Shown here piece after piece: positions 16,049 to 24,152 of a stretch of 64,000 nucleotides of DNA. The stretch covers positions 1-64,000 of the forward strand of contig SFNY01000004.1 of assembly GCA_004554085.1 (NCBI GenBank), written 5' to 3'. Numbering within the stretch: the first letter of the stretch is position 1; the number at the start of each line of letters is the position of its first letter. The stretch is from Clostridiales bacterium. Its GTDB lineage: Bacteria > Bacillota > Clostridia > Christensenellales > Aristaeellaceae. Both the position numbers and the translations under genes were made by a program. The notes beneath the pieces were generated by a model, which was given only the letters and a program-made list of their open reading frames with translations, did not search any database and had not been told where the DNA came from.

Positions 16049-16974
16049 GGCGTGTTTTCTCCCTTCACGGCGGCGTCCTTGTGCGCGGTTCTGCGTATGA
16101 ATGCGGCAAAATTTGACATGAACTCGCGGACATCCGGATTTGCGCTCTGGCGGCAGGCAAGGATGCAGGGTGTGGCCGGGTAGGGCAGGTCGCGCACGGA
16201 GAGCGCGACGGAGTTGGGCGGCGGGTTCGGTGTGGGCGACGGCATCAGCAGCACGCCCTTGCCGATGGGCACGAGCAGGGCGGTGTAGACCGCGTCGGTT
16301 TCGCTGTCGTAGGTGCGGTAGCGAATTCCTGCGGCGGCAAGGTTGGTCAGCTGGAAATTGCGGATGCAGGGCTCCTCGCTGTTGGGCGAGAGGATGAAGC
16401 ACTCCCCGTCCAGCTCCCGGATCGAGACGCTGGTGCGCTGGGCCAGGCGGTGCTCCCGGGGCAGCAGCACGTGGTGGAAGGGCTGGGCAATGTTCATCCG
16501 AACCAGACCCTCCGGCACCGCGTCGTCCATGAGCAGGGTGCAGTAAAGATCCACCGTCCCGCGCAGCAGGCTCTCCACGAGGGGTAAGCGGCTGCCGTTC
16601 ACCAGGTCGATGCGCACATCCGGCCAGGTCCGGTTGATGCGGTCCAGAAACGGCCCGAGGAAGATGGGAAGCGACGTCTCTGCCAGGGCGATGCGCAGAC
16701 GGCGATAGGCGTGGCGCGACGCGGCGGCGACGGCTCCTGCCGTGACCCGGTAGGTCGCAAGGATGCCTCCGGCGTGGGCGAGCAGGATGCGCCCGGCCTC
16801 CGTCGGCACCAGTCCATCCGCACCGGCGACCAGCAGCTTCGCGTCCAGGCTCTCCTCAAAGGCGTGGAAGCGCGCGCCGAGCGTGGCCGCTGCAAGTCCG
16901 AGCTCATTGGCGGCGGCGCTGAGGGAGCCGCACCCGGCAAGCACGACAAATTCGTGCAGACGATCCAGATTCAC
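16045..16974 (-). CDS. LysR-family transcriptional regulator (second of a coupled pair)
   Basis: This 309-residue LysR protein begins MNLDRLHEFVVLAGCGSLSA, and its helix-turn-helix runs over about residues 1-60. The GTG start at 16974 is chosen because a good promoter (TTGAAA, 17 bp, TATAAT at 17049-17021 on the minus strand) lies inside the longer frame that reaches back to 17034, and because LysR proteins normally begin at this point. The ribosome binding site is weak. It diverges from the alpha/beta hydrolase and gallate decarboxylase genes. Confidence 0.85.
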   Translation of the reverse strand: MNLDRLHEFVVLAGCGSLSAAANELGLAAATLGARFHAFEESLDAKLLVAGADGLVPTEAGRILLAHAGGILATYRVTAGAVAAASRHAYRRLRIALAETSLPIFLGPFLDRINRTWPDVRIDLVNGSRLPLVESLLRGTVDLYCTLLMDDAVPEGLVRMNIAQPFHHVLLPREHRLAQRTSVSIRELDGECFILSPNSEEPCIRNFQLTNLAAAGIRYRTYDSETDAVYTALLVPIGKGVLLMPSPTPNPPPNSVALSVRDLPYPATPCILACRQSANPDVREFMSNFAAFIRRTAHKDAAVKGENTP

Positions 16975-17020
16975 AGCATCACATCCAAAATTTAGAATAA
17001 CCAAGCCATCCAATAAATGG

Positions 17021-17049
17021 ATTATATACCGCATTTATACCTATTTCAA
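17021..17049 (-). promoter_or_regulatory. Sigma-A promoter of the LysR pair
   Basis: On the minus strand TTGAAA (17049-17044) and TATAAT (17026-17021) are 17 bp apart. This decides the downstream start of the second LysR gene. Confidence 0.82.
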
Positions 17050-17106
17050 GAGAAAAGCCCAAATTTCATCCGAATTACAAACAAAAAATCGAATTACCAA
17101 AATCAG

Positions 17107-17137
17107 ACATCCGCTTTACTTTCCAGAAAGCGGATGT
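17107..17137. promoter_or_regulatory. Inverted repeat in the divergent LysR/hydrolase region
   Basis: ACATCCGCTTT (17107-17117) and AAAGCGGATGT (17127-17137) form perfect 11-bp arms with a 9-bp spacer. It lies between the LysR promoter and the hydrolase start, where a LysR operator would be expected. As RNA it would be a hairpin followed by TATGCTTTTT, so a leader terminator is the alternative. Confidence 0.55.
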
Positions 17138-17190
17138 TATGCTTTTTACAAACCATTCAAGAACTCATTGTAAAGCTGAGGAGGAAGGCT

Positions 17191-18123
17191 ATGGAACAGG
17201 CAAAACACGCGCTTGAGCCGGGCGACGAAATCGCTTCCCGGACGGAACACCTGCCGCGGATGGCACGGATCGACGGCATTGCCCGCAGGGCATTGGACGT
17301 GGCCTATGCGCAGGAGAGCCCCAACCAGCGTCTGGACGTCTTTCTGCCAGCGGAGGGCGACGGCCCGTTCCCGGCGCTGATCTACACCCACGGCGGCGGC
17401 TTTGCCTTCGGCGACAAGCGGGACGATCACCTGGAGCCTCCGCTTCAGGCGCTCGGACAGGGCATCGCCGTGGTGGCGGTGGAGTACCGGCTCTCCGGGG
17501 AGGCGCTCTTCCCGGCGGCGGTGCTGGACGTGCGGCAGGCGGTGCGCTTCGTGAAGGCCCACGCGGCGGAGTACCGGATCGATCCCGGGCGGCTGATCGC
17601 CATCGGGGGCAGCGCCGGCGGCAACCTTGCGTCCATGCTGGGGATGAACGTGCCCAACGGCGCGTTTCCGGGGGAGTGTGCGGCGGCCTGCGACGGCGTG
17701 CAGCCGGACGTGCTGGCGGCGGTGGATCAGTTCGGCCCCACCGATTTCAAGGCCATGGATGCGCAGGCGCGCGCAAACGGCGTGAGCATCGCGGATCACG
17801 ACCTGCCGGACTCGCCAGAGTCCAAGTACCTCGGCATCTGCGTGGCGAAGGCCTCCGCGGCGCTGTCCGCGCAGGCCAATCCCCTGAGCTATGCGGGGCC
17901 GCGCATGGCGAGGCTGCTGGTGCAGCACGGCACGGCGGACAGGCTGGTGCCCTATCATCAGAGCGCAGAGTTTGTCAAGGGCCTGAAGGAGAAGGGCCTG
18001 GGCGACCGGGTGGAGTTCACTACGCTCGTGGGCGCGGATCACGACGATGCGCGCTTCGCCTCCGGGGAGAACCTGAAGACCGTGTTCGACTTCATCCACC
18101 GCGCAATCAACGATGCAAAGTGA
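17191..18123 (+). CDS. Alpha/beta-hydrolase (esterase, HSL/BD-FAE-like)
   Basis: This 310-residue cytoplasmic esterase has the oxyanion-hole motif HGGGF, the nucleophile elbow GGSAGG, an Asp in HGTADRLVPYH and a His in GADHDD. These are the hallmarks of the hormone-sensitive-lipase/feruloyl-esterase-like group. The start at 17191 follows GAGGAGGAAGG. It is the first gene of the tannin/gallate operon, 21 bases before the decarboxylase. A role in cleaving a galloyl or hydroxycinnamoyl ester that the tannase does not take is plausible but inferred from position. Confidence 0.82.
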   Translation: MEQAKHALEPGDEIASRTEHLPRMARIDGIARRALDVAYAQESPNQRLDVFLPAEGDGPFPALIYTHGGGFAFGDKRDDHLEPPLQALGQGIAVVAVEYRLSGEALFPAAVLDVRQAVRFVKAHAAEYRIDPGRLIAIGGSAGGNLASMLGMNVPNGAFPGECAAACDGVQPDVLAAVDQFGPTDFKAMDAQARANGVSIADHDLPDSPESKYLGICVAKASAALSAQANPLSYAGPRMARLLVQHGTADRLVPYHQSAEFVKGLKEKGLGDRVEFTTLVGADHDDARFASGENLKTVFDFIHRAINDAK

Positions 18124-18144
18124 CGAGGATGTGAGGGCAAAAAT

Positions 18145-19632
18145 ATGAGCGTTCAAAGAATTCCCGTCTCCATACGATCCCTGCGGGACGCCATCGCCTT
18201 TCTGGATACTCAGGAGGGCCAGCTGATCCGCAGCCGAACCGCCGTCGATCCCGCGGCGGAGCTCTCCGGCGTCTACCGCTACGTGGGTGCGGGCGGCACC
18301 GTCATGCGGCCCACCACCGTGGATGGCCCCGCCATGCTGTTCGAGAATGTGAAGGGCCATGCGGACGCATCCGTGCTCATCGGCCTGCTGGCCAGCCGCA
18401 GCCGCGTGGCCGCGATGCTGGGCTGCGCCAGGGAGGATCTGGGCAGGCTGCTGTGCGAGTGCGTGCAGAAGCCCATCGCGCCCGTCATCTCCGATGAACC
18501 TGCCCCGGCGCAGGAGGTCGTGCACCTCGCCGGCGCCCCGGATTTCGACCTGTTCAAACTGATCCCCGCGCCCACCAACACCCCGGTGGACGCAGGGCCG
18601 TACATCACGCTGGGCATGTGCTACGCCACCCACCCGGACACCGGGCTCTCCGACGTGACCATACACCGCATGTGCATCCAGTCCCGGGACGAGCTCTCGA
18701 TCTTCCTGCAGCCCGGCTCCCGGCACATCGGGGCGATGGCGGAGCGCGCCACCCAGCTCGGGAAGCCGCTGCCCATCTCCGTGTCCATCGGCGTGGACCC
18801 GGCCATCGAGATCACGTCGTGCTTCGAGCCGCCCACCACGCCGCTGGGCTTCGACGAGCTGTCCATCGCGGGCGCGCTGCGCGGCGAGGCGGTGCGGCTG
18901 TGCCGCTGCAAGACGGTCAATGAGTCGGCCATCGCCAATGCCGAGTACGTCATCGAGGGCGAGATTCTGCCTGGCAGCAACCACGTGGTGGAGGACCAGA
19001 ACTCCCACACCGGCTACGCCATGCCGGAGTTCCCCGGCTACAACGGCCGGGCCAGCCACGAGTGCTGGCTGCTGAAGGTCAAGGCCGTGACCCACCGCCG
19101 CCACCCGATCATGCAGACCTGCATCGGCCCCAGCGAGGAGCACGTGAACATGGCGGGCATCCCCACCGAGGCCAGCATCCTCGCGCTGATCGACAAGGCG
19201 CTGCCCGGCAAGGTGAAGAACGTGTGCGCCCACCGCGCGGGCGGCGGCAAGTACATGGCCGTGCTCCAGTGCGTCAAGACCGTGCACACCGACGAGGGCA
19301 AGCAGCGTCAGGCGGCACTCCTGGCCTTCTCCGCCTTCCCGGAGCTCAAACACGTGCTGCTGGTGGACGAGGATGTGGACATCTTCGACACCAACGACGT
19401 GCTCTGGGCGATGAACACCCGCTTCCAGGGCGATCGGGACATCATCACCATCCCGGGCGTGCGCTGCCATCCCCTGGACCCCTCCAGCGACCCTGCGTAC
19501 AGCCCGTCCATCCCGGACGTGGGTGTGAGCACCAAGACCATCTTCGACTGCACCGTGCCCTTCCATCTGAAGGAGAAGTTCCGCCGCGCACCCTTTATGG
19601 AGCTGGATTACAGGAAGTGGCTGGATGAATGA
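18145..19632 (+). CDS. lpdC: UbiD-family decarboxylase, probable gallate decarboxylase
   Basis: This 495-residue prenylated-FMN decarboxylase has the family features: DVTIHRMCIQSRDELS, plPISVSIGVDP, GFDELSIAGALRGE, AEYVIEGEILPG and the catalytic-region MPEFPGY corresponding to the usual GEFTGY. UbiD enzymes need a prenylated flavin made by UbiX, encoded next in the operon. The tannase two genes downstream releases gallate from galloyl esters, so decarboxylation of gallate to pyrogallol is the best prediction, as for LpdC of lactobacilli. Protocatechuate or 4-hydroxybenzoate remain alternatives. It overlaps the UbiX gene by eight bases. Confidence 0.82.
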   Translation: MSVQRIPVSIRSLRDAIAFLDTQEGQLIRSRTAVDPAAELSGVYRYVGAGGTVMRPTTVDGPAMLFENVKGHADASVLIGLLASRSRVAAMLGCAREDLGRLLCECVQKPIAPVISDEPAPAQEVVHLAGAPDFDLFKLIPAPTNTPVDAGPYITLGMCYATHPDTGLSDVTIHRMCIQSRDELSIFLQPGSRHIGAMAERATQLGKPLPISVSIGVDPAIEITSCFEPPTTPLGFDELSIAGALRGEAVRLCRCKTVNESAIANAEYVIEGEILPGSNHVVEDQNSHTGYAMPEFPGYNGRASHECWLLKVKAVTHRRHPIMQTCIGPSEEHVNMAGIPTEASILALIDKALPGKVKNVCAHRAGGGKYMAVLQCVKTVHTDEGKQRQAALLAFSAFPELKHVLLVDEDVDIFDTNDVLWAMNTRFQGDRDIITIPGVRCHPLDPSSDPAYSPSIPDVGVSTKTIFDCTVPFHLKEKFRRAPFMELDYRKWLDE

Positions 19633-20200
19633 TCTGGTGATCGTCGGCCTCAGCGGCGCTTCGGGCGCGGCGCTGGCGGTGGACGTAATCAGGTCGCTGC
19701 ATGCGGCGCAGATGGCGGTGCAACTGGTGGTGAGCCGAAGCGGCGAGATGACGCTGCGCCACGAGTGCGGGCTGTCGGTTGACGACCTCGCTCCCCACTG
19801 CGCGGCGGTCTACGACAATGCCGACGTGGGCGCGGCCATCGCGTCGGGCAGCTTCCGCACCCGGGGGATGATCGTGGTGCCCGCCAGCATGAAGACCGTG
19901 GCGGGCATCGCCTCCGGGTACAGCGACAACCTGCTCCTGCGCGCGGCGGACGTGACGCTGAAGGAGCGGCGGCGGCTGGTGGTGGTTCCCCGGGAGTGCC
20001 CGCTTTCGGAGATTCACCTGCGAAACTTGCTGGAGATCAGCCGCGCGGGGGCCGTGGTGCTGCCGCCGGTGATCAGCTGCTACGAAAGGCCGCAGAGCAT
20101 CGATCAGATGCTGCACCACCTGACGGGCAAAATCCTCGACCTTTTGGACATTGAGACGGCCGATTTCCGCCGCTGGGAGGGCATGCGCGATGCGCCTTGA
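19625..20200 (+). CDS. lpdB: UbiX-family flavin prenyltransferase
   Basis: This 191-residue enzyme attaches a dimethylallyl unit to FMN to make the prenyl-FMN cofactor of UbiD decarboxylases. The N-terminal IVGLSGASGAALAVD is the FMN-binding motif. VVSRSGEMTL, SFRTRGMIVVPASMKT and LVVVPRECPLSEIHLRNL are the other family blocks. Its start overlaps the end of the decarboxylase gene, and the LpdD-like gene overlaps its own end, so the three are translated together. Confidence 0.92.
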   Translation: MNDLVIVGLSGASGAALAVDVIRSLHAAQMAVQLVVSRSGEMTLRHECGLSVDDLAPHCAAVYDNADVGAAIASGSFRTRGMIVVPASMKTVAGIASGYSDNLLLRAADVTLKERRRLVVVPRECPLSEIHLRNLLEISRAGAVVLPPVISCYERPQSIDQMLHHLTGKILDLLDIETADFRRWEGMRDAP

Positions 20201-20606
20201 ATGCGAAGTGCAGGGCAAGTCCATCCGCGCCGAGGCCCTGCGCCTGGATGAGGGCTGGGATGTGTCCGTATTCGGCGGAAGCCGCAGCCACGTGGGCGCG
20301 GTGACGCTGGCGGAGCCGGACGGCAGAGTGCAGACCCTGCTGCGTACAAACCACCGGGACGATGCGGTCAGCGTCCGCTGGGCGCAGGCGCTTGCACAGT
20401 GCTGGAGCGCGCCCGTGTGCGTGCGCGCGGGGATCCACTACGACAATATTGGCAGGGCGGAGATCGACAGCATTCTTTCGGCATGCGAAGCCCTGCTGCA
20501 AACCATGATGGAAAGGAAGGAAGCCCATGATTTCGATGGAATGGGATGTGCCGGTGGTCAACCGGACGGCGGAGCTCGCGGACTGCCGGGACAGGTGGAC
20601 GTTTGA
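20190..20606 (+). CDS. lpdD: LpdD-like small protein of the gallate decarboxylase operon
   Basis: The frame encodes 138 residues. Residues 1-110 look like the LpdD-like (prenylated flavin chaperone-like) domain, with GGSRSHVGAVTLAEP as the clearest block. Such small proteins accompany LpdB/LpdC or BsdB/BsdC elsewhere; a role in delivering or maintaining the flavin is proposed for the family. The start at 20190 overlaps the UbiX stop by 11 bases. The last 26 or so codons overlap the tannase gene by 80 bases and have little family character, so the natural end may differ (a frameshift near 20520 cannot be excluded). Confidence 0.65.
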   Translation: MRLECEVQGKSIRAEALRLDEGWDVSVFGGSRSHVGAVTLAEPDGRVQTLLRTNHRDDAVSVRWAQALAQCWSAPVCVRAGIHYDNIGRAEIDSILSACEALLQTMMERKEAHDFDGMGCAGGQPDGGARGLPGQVDV

Positions 20607-22215
20607 TGAAAAGTACGGCTGCTGGTGCCTGGAGGACGTGCTCTACACGCAGAAGGCCGACGTGCCGAAGTTTCAGCGGCTCTCGATCTTCGTGCCCGCG
20701 GCGTATCTGAACGCGGACGGCACGCCGAATCCCCAGGGCAGGATGGGGCGCTACACCGCGCAGAATGTGCCGGTGGTGTTTGAAAACAATTCCGCAGGCT
20801 ACATGCAGATGCCCCACACCTGGCTGGGCGGCCCACGCTCCTACGCGGAGCAGTACCTGCGCTACGGCCTGATCTACGTCAGCTGCGGCTGCCGCGGGCG
20901 CGAGTCCCGGAATGCGCAGGGGAAACCCGTCGGCAAGGCCCCGATCACGCTGGTGGACATCAAAATGGCCCTGCGCTTCCTGCGCCACAACCGCGCCGCG
21001 CTGCCGGGCGACTGGGACAGGGTCATCTCCGTGGGCTGGAGCGCGGGCGGCGCGATGAGCACGCTGCTGGCGGTGACGGGCGATCATCCCGCCTACGATC
21101 CCTATCTGGAGGCGGCGGGCGCGTTCATGAATGAGAGCGACGCGGTGTACGCCGCGCAGATCTACTGCCCGATCATCGATCTGGAGCATGCCGACCTGGC
21201 CTACGAGTGGATGTTCCGCGCGGACAAGACCTGCGAAAACTCCCCCGCAGGCCCCGCCGAGACTATGACGCCCTTCAAGGAGGCGCTGTCCATGGAGCTG
21301 TCCGCGCGATATGTGGACTATGTGAACGGCCTGGGTCTGCGCAACCCCGAGACGGGCGAAATTCTGACGCTGAACCAGGACGGGCGCGGCGGCCCCTTCT
21401 ATGACTACCTGATGAGCTGTCTGAACGACTCCGCCACAGCCTTCTTCGCAGATCTGGAGCGCGGTAATCAGCCCTCCGTGCAGGACTACCTCAGCGGCAA
21501 CTATACCTATGAAGCCCCCGCGCCGATGCCGGACGCGCTGAAGGAAATGCACCATGCGGGGCCGGGCGCAGCGGTGGCTGCGCCGCAGAAGCGTCTGAGC
21601 CTGGGCGAGCTGTTCTCGCGCCCGCCCAGGGGCGTGCCCTTCGTCGAGGAGAAGCCGCCCATGGTGCGCATGCAGGGCGCGGACAAGCGCGCATGGCTGC
21701 GCTGGGACGGCACGCGCGCGACCATCTCCGATCTGGACACCTACGTACTCAACCACCGCCGCCGGATGAAGCCCTGCACCTCCTTCGACAAGCTCACCAA
21801 CGACAGCGGCGAGAACGAGGAGTTCGGCAGCGCACAGGCGGACTTTGCGCACTTCAACCCCGTCATTGGGCAGGCCATCTCTTCACTGCGGGGCGACTTC
21901 CCGGAGGAAGCGGAGCAGTATGCAACAGCCTTCGACGTGGGCGGCGATGCGGAGCTTTCCCGGCGCGTGGCGCTGCTCAACCCGCTGAACTTTATCGTGG
22001 CGGACGCGAAGCATCCCCAGGCGAAGCACTATCGCATTCGCGTGGGCGCAAGCGACGCGGACACCTCGCTGAGCGTGTCCATGACGCTGGCGCTGATGCT
22101 GCAGAACGCCGGGCATCCGGTGGACTACGCGCTGATGTGGGATCAGCCCCACAGCGAGGCGGATGTTCCGGGCGGCGTGCTCGAATGGATCGACGGCATC
22201 TGCGATCCGTCGTGA
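20527..22215 (+). CDS. Subtype-B-like tannase (tannin acylhydrolase)
   Basis: This 562-residue alpha/beta hydrolase has the nucleophile elbow GWSAGG (170-175, Ser172), Asp510 in VGASDAD and His542 in DQPHSEAD. The 32-residue spacing of Asp and His equals that of the Lactiplantibacillus plantarum tannase triad (Ser163, Asp419, His451, from memory). The blocks KAPITLVDIKMALRFLRHN and YCPIIDLEHADLAYEW are also typical of bacterial subtype-B tannases. It hydrolyses galloyl esters to gallate, which the neighbouring decarboxylase would convert to pyrogallol. There is no signal peptide, so the enzyme is probably intracellular. The start at 20527 follows AAGGAAGG. Confidence 0.83.
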   Translation: MISMEWDVPVVNRTAELADCRDRWTFDEKYGCWCLEDVLYTQKADVPKFQRLSIFVPAAYLNADGTPNPQGRMGRYTAQNVPVVFENNSAGYMQMPHTWLGGPRSYAEQYLRYGLIYVSCGCRGRESRNAQGKPVGKAPITLVDIKMALRFLRHNRAALPGDWDRVISVGWSAGGAMSTLLAVTGDHPAYDPYLEAAGAFMNESDAVYAAQIYCPIIDLEHADLAYEWMFRADKTCENSPAGPAETMTPFKEALSMELSARYVDYVNGLGLRNPETGEILTLNQDGRGGPFYDYLMSCLNDSATAFFADLERGNQPSVQDYLSGNYTYEAPAPMPDALKEMHHAGPGAAVAAPQKRLSLGELFSRPPRGVPFVEEKPPMVRMQGADKRAWLRWDGTRATISDLDTYVLNHRRRMKPCTSFDKLTNDSGENEEFGSAQADFAHFNPVIGQAISSLRGDFPEEAEQYATAFDVGGDAELSRRVALLNPLNFIVADAKHPQAKHYRIRVGASDADTSLSVSMTLALMLQNAGHPVDYALMWDQPHSEADVPGGVLEWIDGICDPS

Positions 22216-22316
22216 TGAATACGGCAATGCATCTTTCAGAGGAGGGGAGGGCCGCAAAGAGACACTTGCAATTGGAAGAGAATTCCCAGCGAGAGAGGAC
22301 AAGGAGGAAGAAAACC

Positions 22317-24086
22317 ATGAAAAAACGGATACTTATTCTCGCGGCGATTCTGATCCTTCAGAGCGCCTTCGCATGCGTCGGCCTCGCCGAGCCCGCGCAG
22401 GCCGTGCCGGAGCTTCAAATCGCCAGCGACATCTTCGGCTCCGGCGACACCGGCGGCAAGACGACCATCAAGCACATCCTGGTGACGGCGGCAGGCCCGG
22501 GCGACCAGACCATCCGCTACTCCGACCCGGAGACCGGCGAGCGCAAGGACTACCCGGTGTACAACGAGGACGGCACGCTCTTCGAGGTGGAGCAGCCTCC
22601 GGTGCAGTACAGCGGCTCCGCGGTGCTGACGCTGGTGGGCGAGAACGTGGACGACAGCAGGATCGACAGCAGCAACGCGGTGGTCAAGCTGCTCCCGGGC
22701 GACGGCTACGATGCGGATGAGTTCATCCTGCGCGCCGACCGTCTCAGCGGCGAATGGAAGGACGGCTCCCTTGAGTACAGCCTGCGCGAGGGCGATCTGG
22801 CCTTCAATACCGGCGACTACGAATTCATCGACCCGAACAGCGGCCGCGAATGGAGCATCCTCGGCGGCGACGGCAACGGCTGCTTCGTGTTCAACCTGGG
22901 CGTCAGCGGCATCACCTACGATGGTCAGCCCGTGAACGACGCCAGCTTCCAGGTGCAGGTCTACATCTGGGGCCGCACCGGCACCGACGTCGCGCCGGAG
23001 ATCACCGACGTCGTACCCGAGGCGCACCTGCCCTCCGGAACCCCGGCGAGCGACGAGGTTCAGTGGAACTGGGTCGGCGACGAGGGCGACTTCCTCGGCG
23101 CGCCTGCCATTCCGGTGCTCTGCGACGATCAGCAGGACGACTTCTTCATTACCTGGCCCGAGGGAACCGACGCCTCCGGCCTGACTGCGGACGATGTGAC
23201 CGTGACCCTGTCCACCCAGTACGGGGACAGCTACCAGCTCAAGGCCGAGGGCGAGCACATCCAGTACGCCGTCTTTGCATCGGAGAACGAGGCGCAGGTC
23301 GCCGTGACCTTCCGCCACGCAGCCTTCGCCCCGGTCTTTACGACGATGACCATCGCGGTGGACGGCGCGGGCCTGTCCGCATCCCAGACCTATGACGTCG
23401 CCAGCGTGTACGCCTACATGCTGCAGCAGGGCGGCGGCGGCCTGACCGTGGACGGCACCTGCACTGCGTACAGCTACTACGGCTATGATGGGCTCTCCAT
23501 CGACAACGCCCAGCAGTCGGTCTACACCCTGTCCGTCAACGAGGACGGCAGAACCTTCTACTACGCCGAGGATGCGGACGGCAACGGCTATCTCTCCGAG
23601 GCGGTGGAAAAGACCTCCATCGGCTTCATGGGCGAGGAACGCGTGACCCTCGCCGCACCCGACGACGCGAAGGTCTTTGACGCGATGGGCCCGGAGGACT
23701 GCGACGTGCAGTTCATCGTCAACACGCTCTACGTCAAGACCCGCCTGGACAAGACGGTCACCCTGACCGCCGACGGTCGGGAGATCGAATTCAGCAAGGA
23801 GTACGCCACCGGACAGATCGGCAACTGGGACGGCGTGACGCTCCTGCCGGGCTACGTCCGCACGGAGGGCTTCTCGCCCAACCAGCAGTGGGCGTGGTCG
23901 CCCTACTACGGCTCCGGCTGGTCGCCCGAGCTGGGCGTGATCCCGGAGGACTTCCCCTATGTGGATGGCCCGTTCGGCAGCTATGCCGACCTCTACGCCC
24001 CCGCCTCCAGCGGCCCCGACGCGGGTGGCCCCGGTGCGGGCGGCCCGGGCGCGGGTGGTCCCGGTGCGGGCGGCCCCGGGCACTGA
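22317..24086 (+). CDS. Secreted protein of unknown function with Gly-Pro-rich tail
   Basis: This 589-residue protein has a clear signal peptide (MKKR, hydrophobic core, CVGLAEPAQA). The body is acidic and beta-rich with many aromatic and Asp/Gly residues, and I recognise no family. It ends in a low-complexity tail made of four near-identical GGPGA units finishing GGPGH. There is no lipobox, cell-wall sorting signal or membrane anchor. AAGGAGGAAG precedes the start. It follows the tannase by about 100 bases without an obvious terminator, so it may be the last gene of the polyphenol operon, perhaps a substrate-binding or tannin-binding surface protein. That role is speculation. Confidence 0.6.
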   Translation: MKKRILILAAILILQSAFACVGLAEPAQAVPELQIASDIFGSGDTGGKTTIKHILVTAAGPGDQTIRYSDPETGERKDYPVYNEDGTLFEVEQPPVQYSGSAVLTLVGENVDDSRIDSSNAVVKLLPGDGYDADEFILRADRLSGEWKDGSLEYSLREGDLAFNTGDYEFIDPNSGREWSILGGDGNGCFVFNLGVSGITYDGQPVNDASFQVQVYIWGRTGTDVAPEITDVVPEAHLPSGTPASDEVQWNWVGDEGDFLGAPAIPVLCDDQQDDFFITWPEGTDASGLTADDVTVTLSTQYGDSYQLKAEGEHIQYAVFASENEAQVAVTFRHAAFAPVFTTMTIAVDGAGLSASQTYDVASVYAYMLQQGGGGLTVDGTCTAYSYYGYDGLSIDNAQQSVYTLSVNEDGRTFYYAEDADGNGYLSEAVEKTSIGFMGEERVTLAAPDDAKVFDAMGPEDCDVQFIVNTLYVKTRLDKTVTLTADGREIEFSKEYATGQIGNWDGVTLLPGYVRTEGFSPNQQWAWSPYYGSGWSPELGVIPEDFPYVDGPFGSYADLYAPASSGPDAGGPGAGGPGAGGPGAGGPGH

Positions 24087-24152
24087 TAAACGAACCCTCG
24101 GCGGAGGAGTGCGCGCATTCCGCCGCCGCCCGAGTGGGATGGGAGGATTGAA

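Noticed and set aside
17017..17190. Longer N-terminus of the alpha/beta hydrolase starting near 17017
   Set aside because: The extension overlaps the divergent promoter and the inverted repeat; GAGGAGGAAGG fixes the start at 17191.
24010..24084. Short tandem DNA repeat as a CRISPR array
   Set aside because: The repeat encodes the in-frame GGPGA tail of the secreted protein, and there are no spacers.
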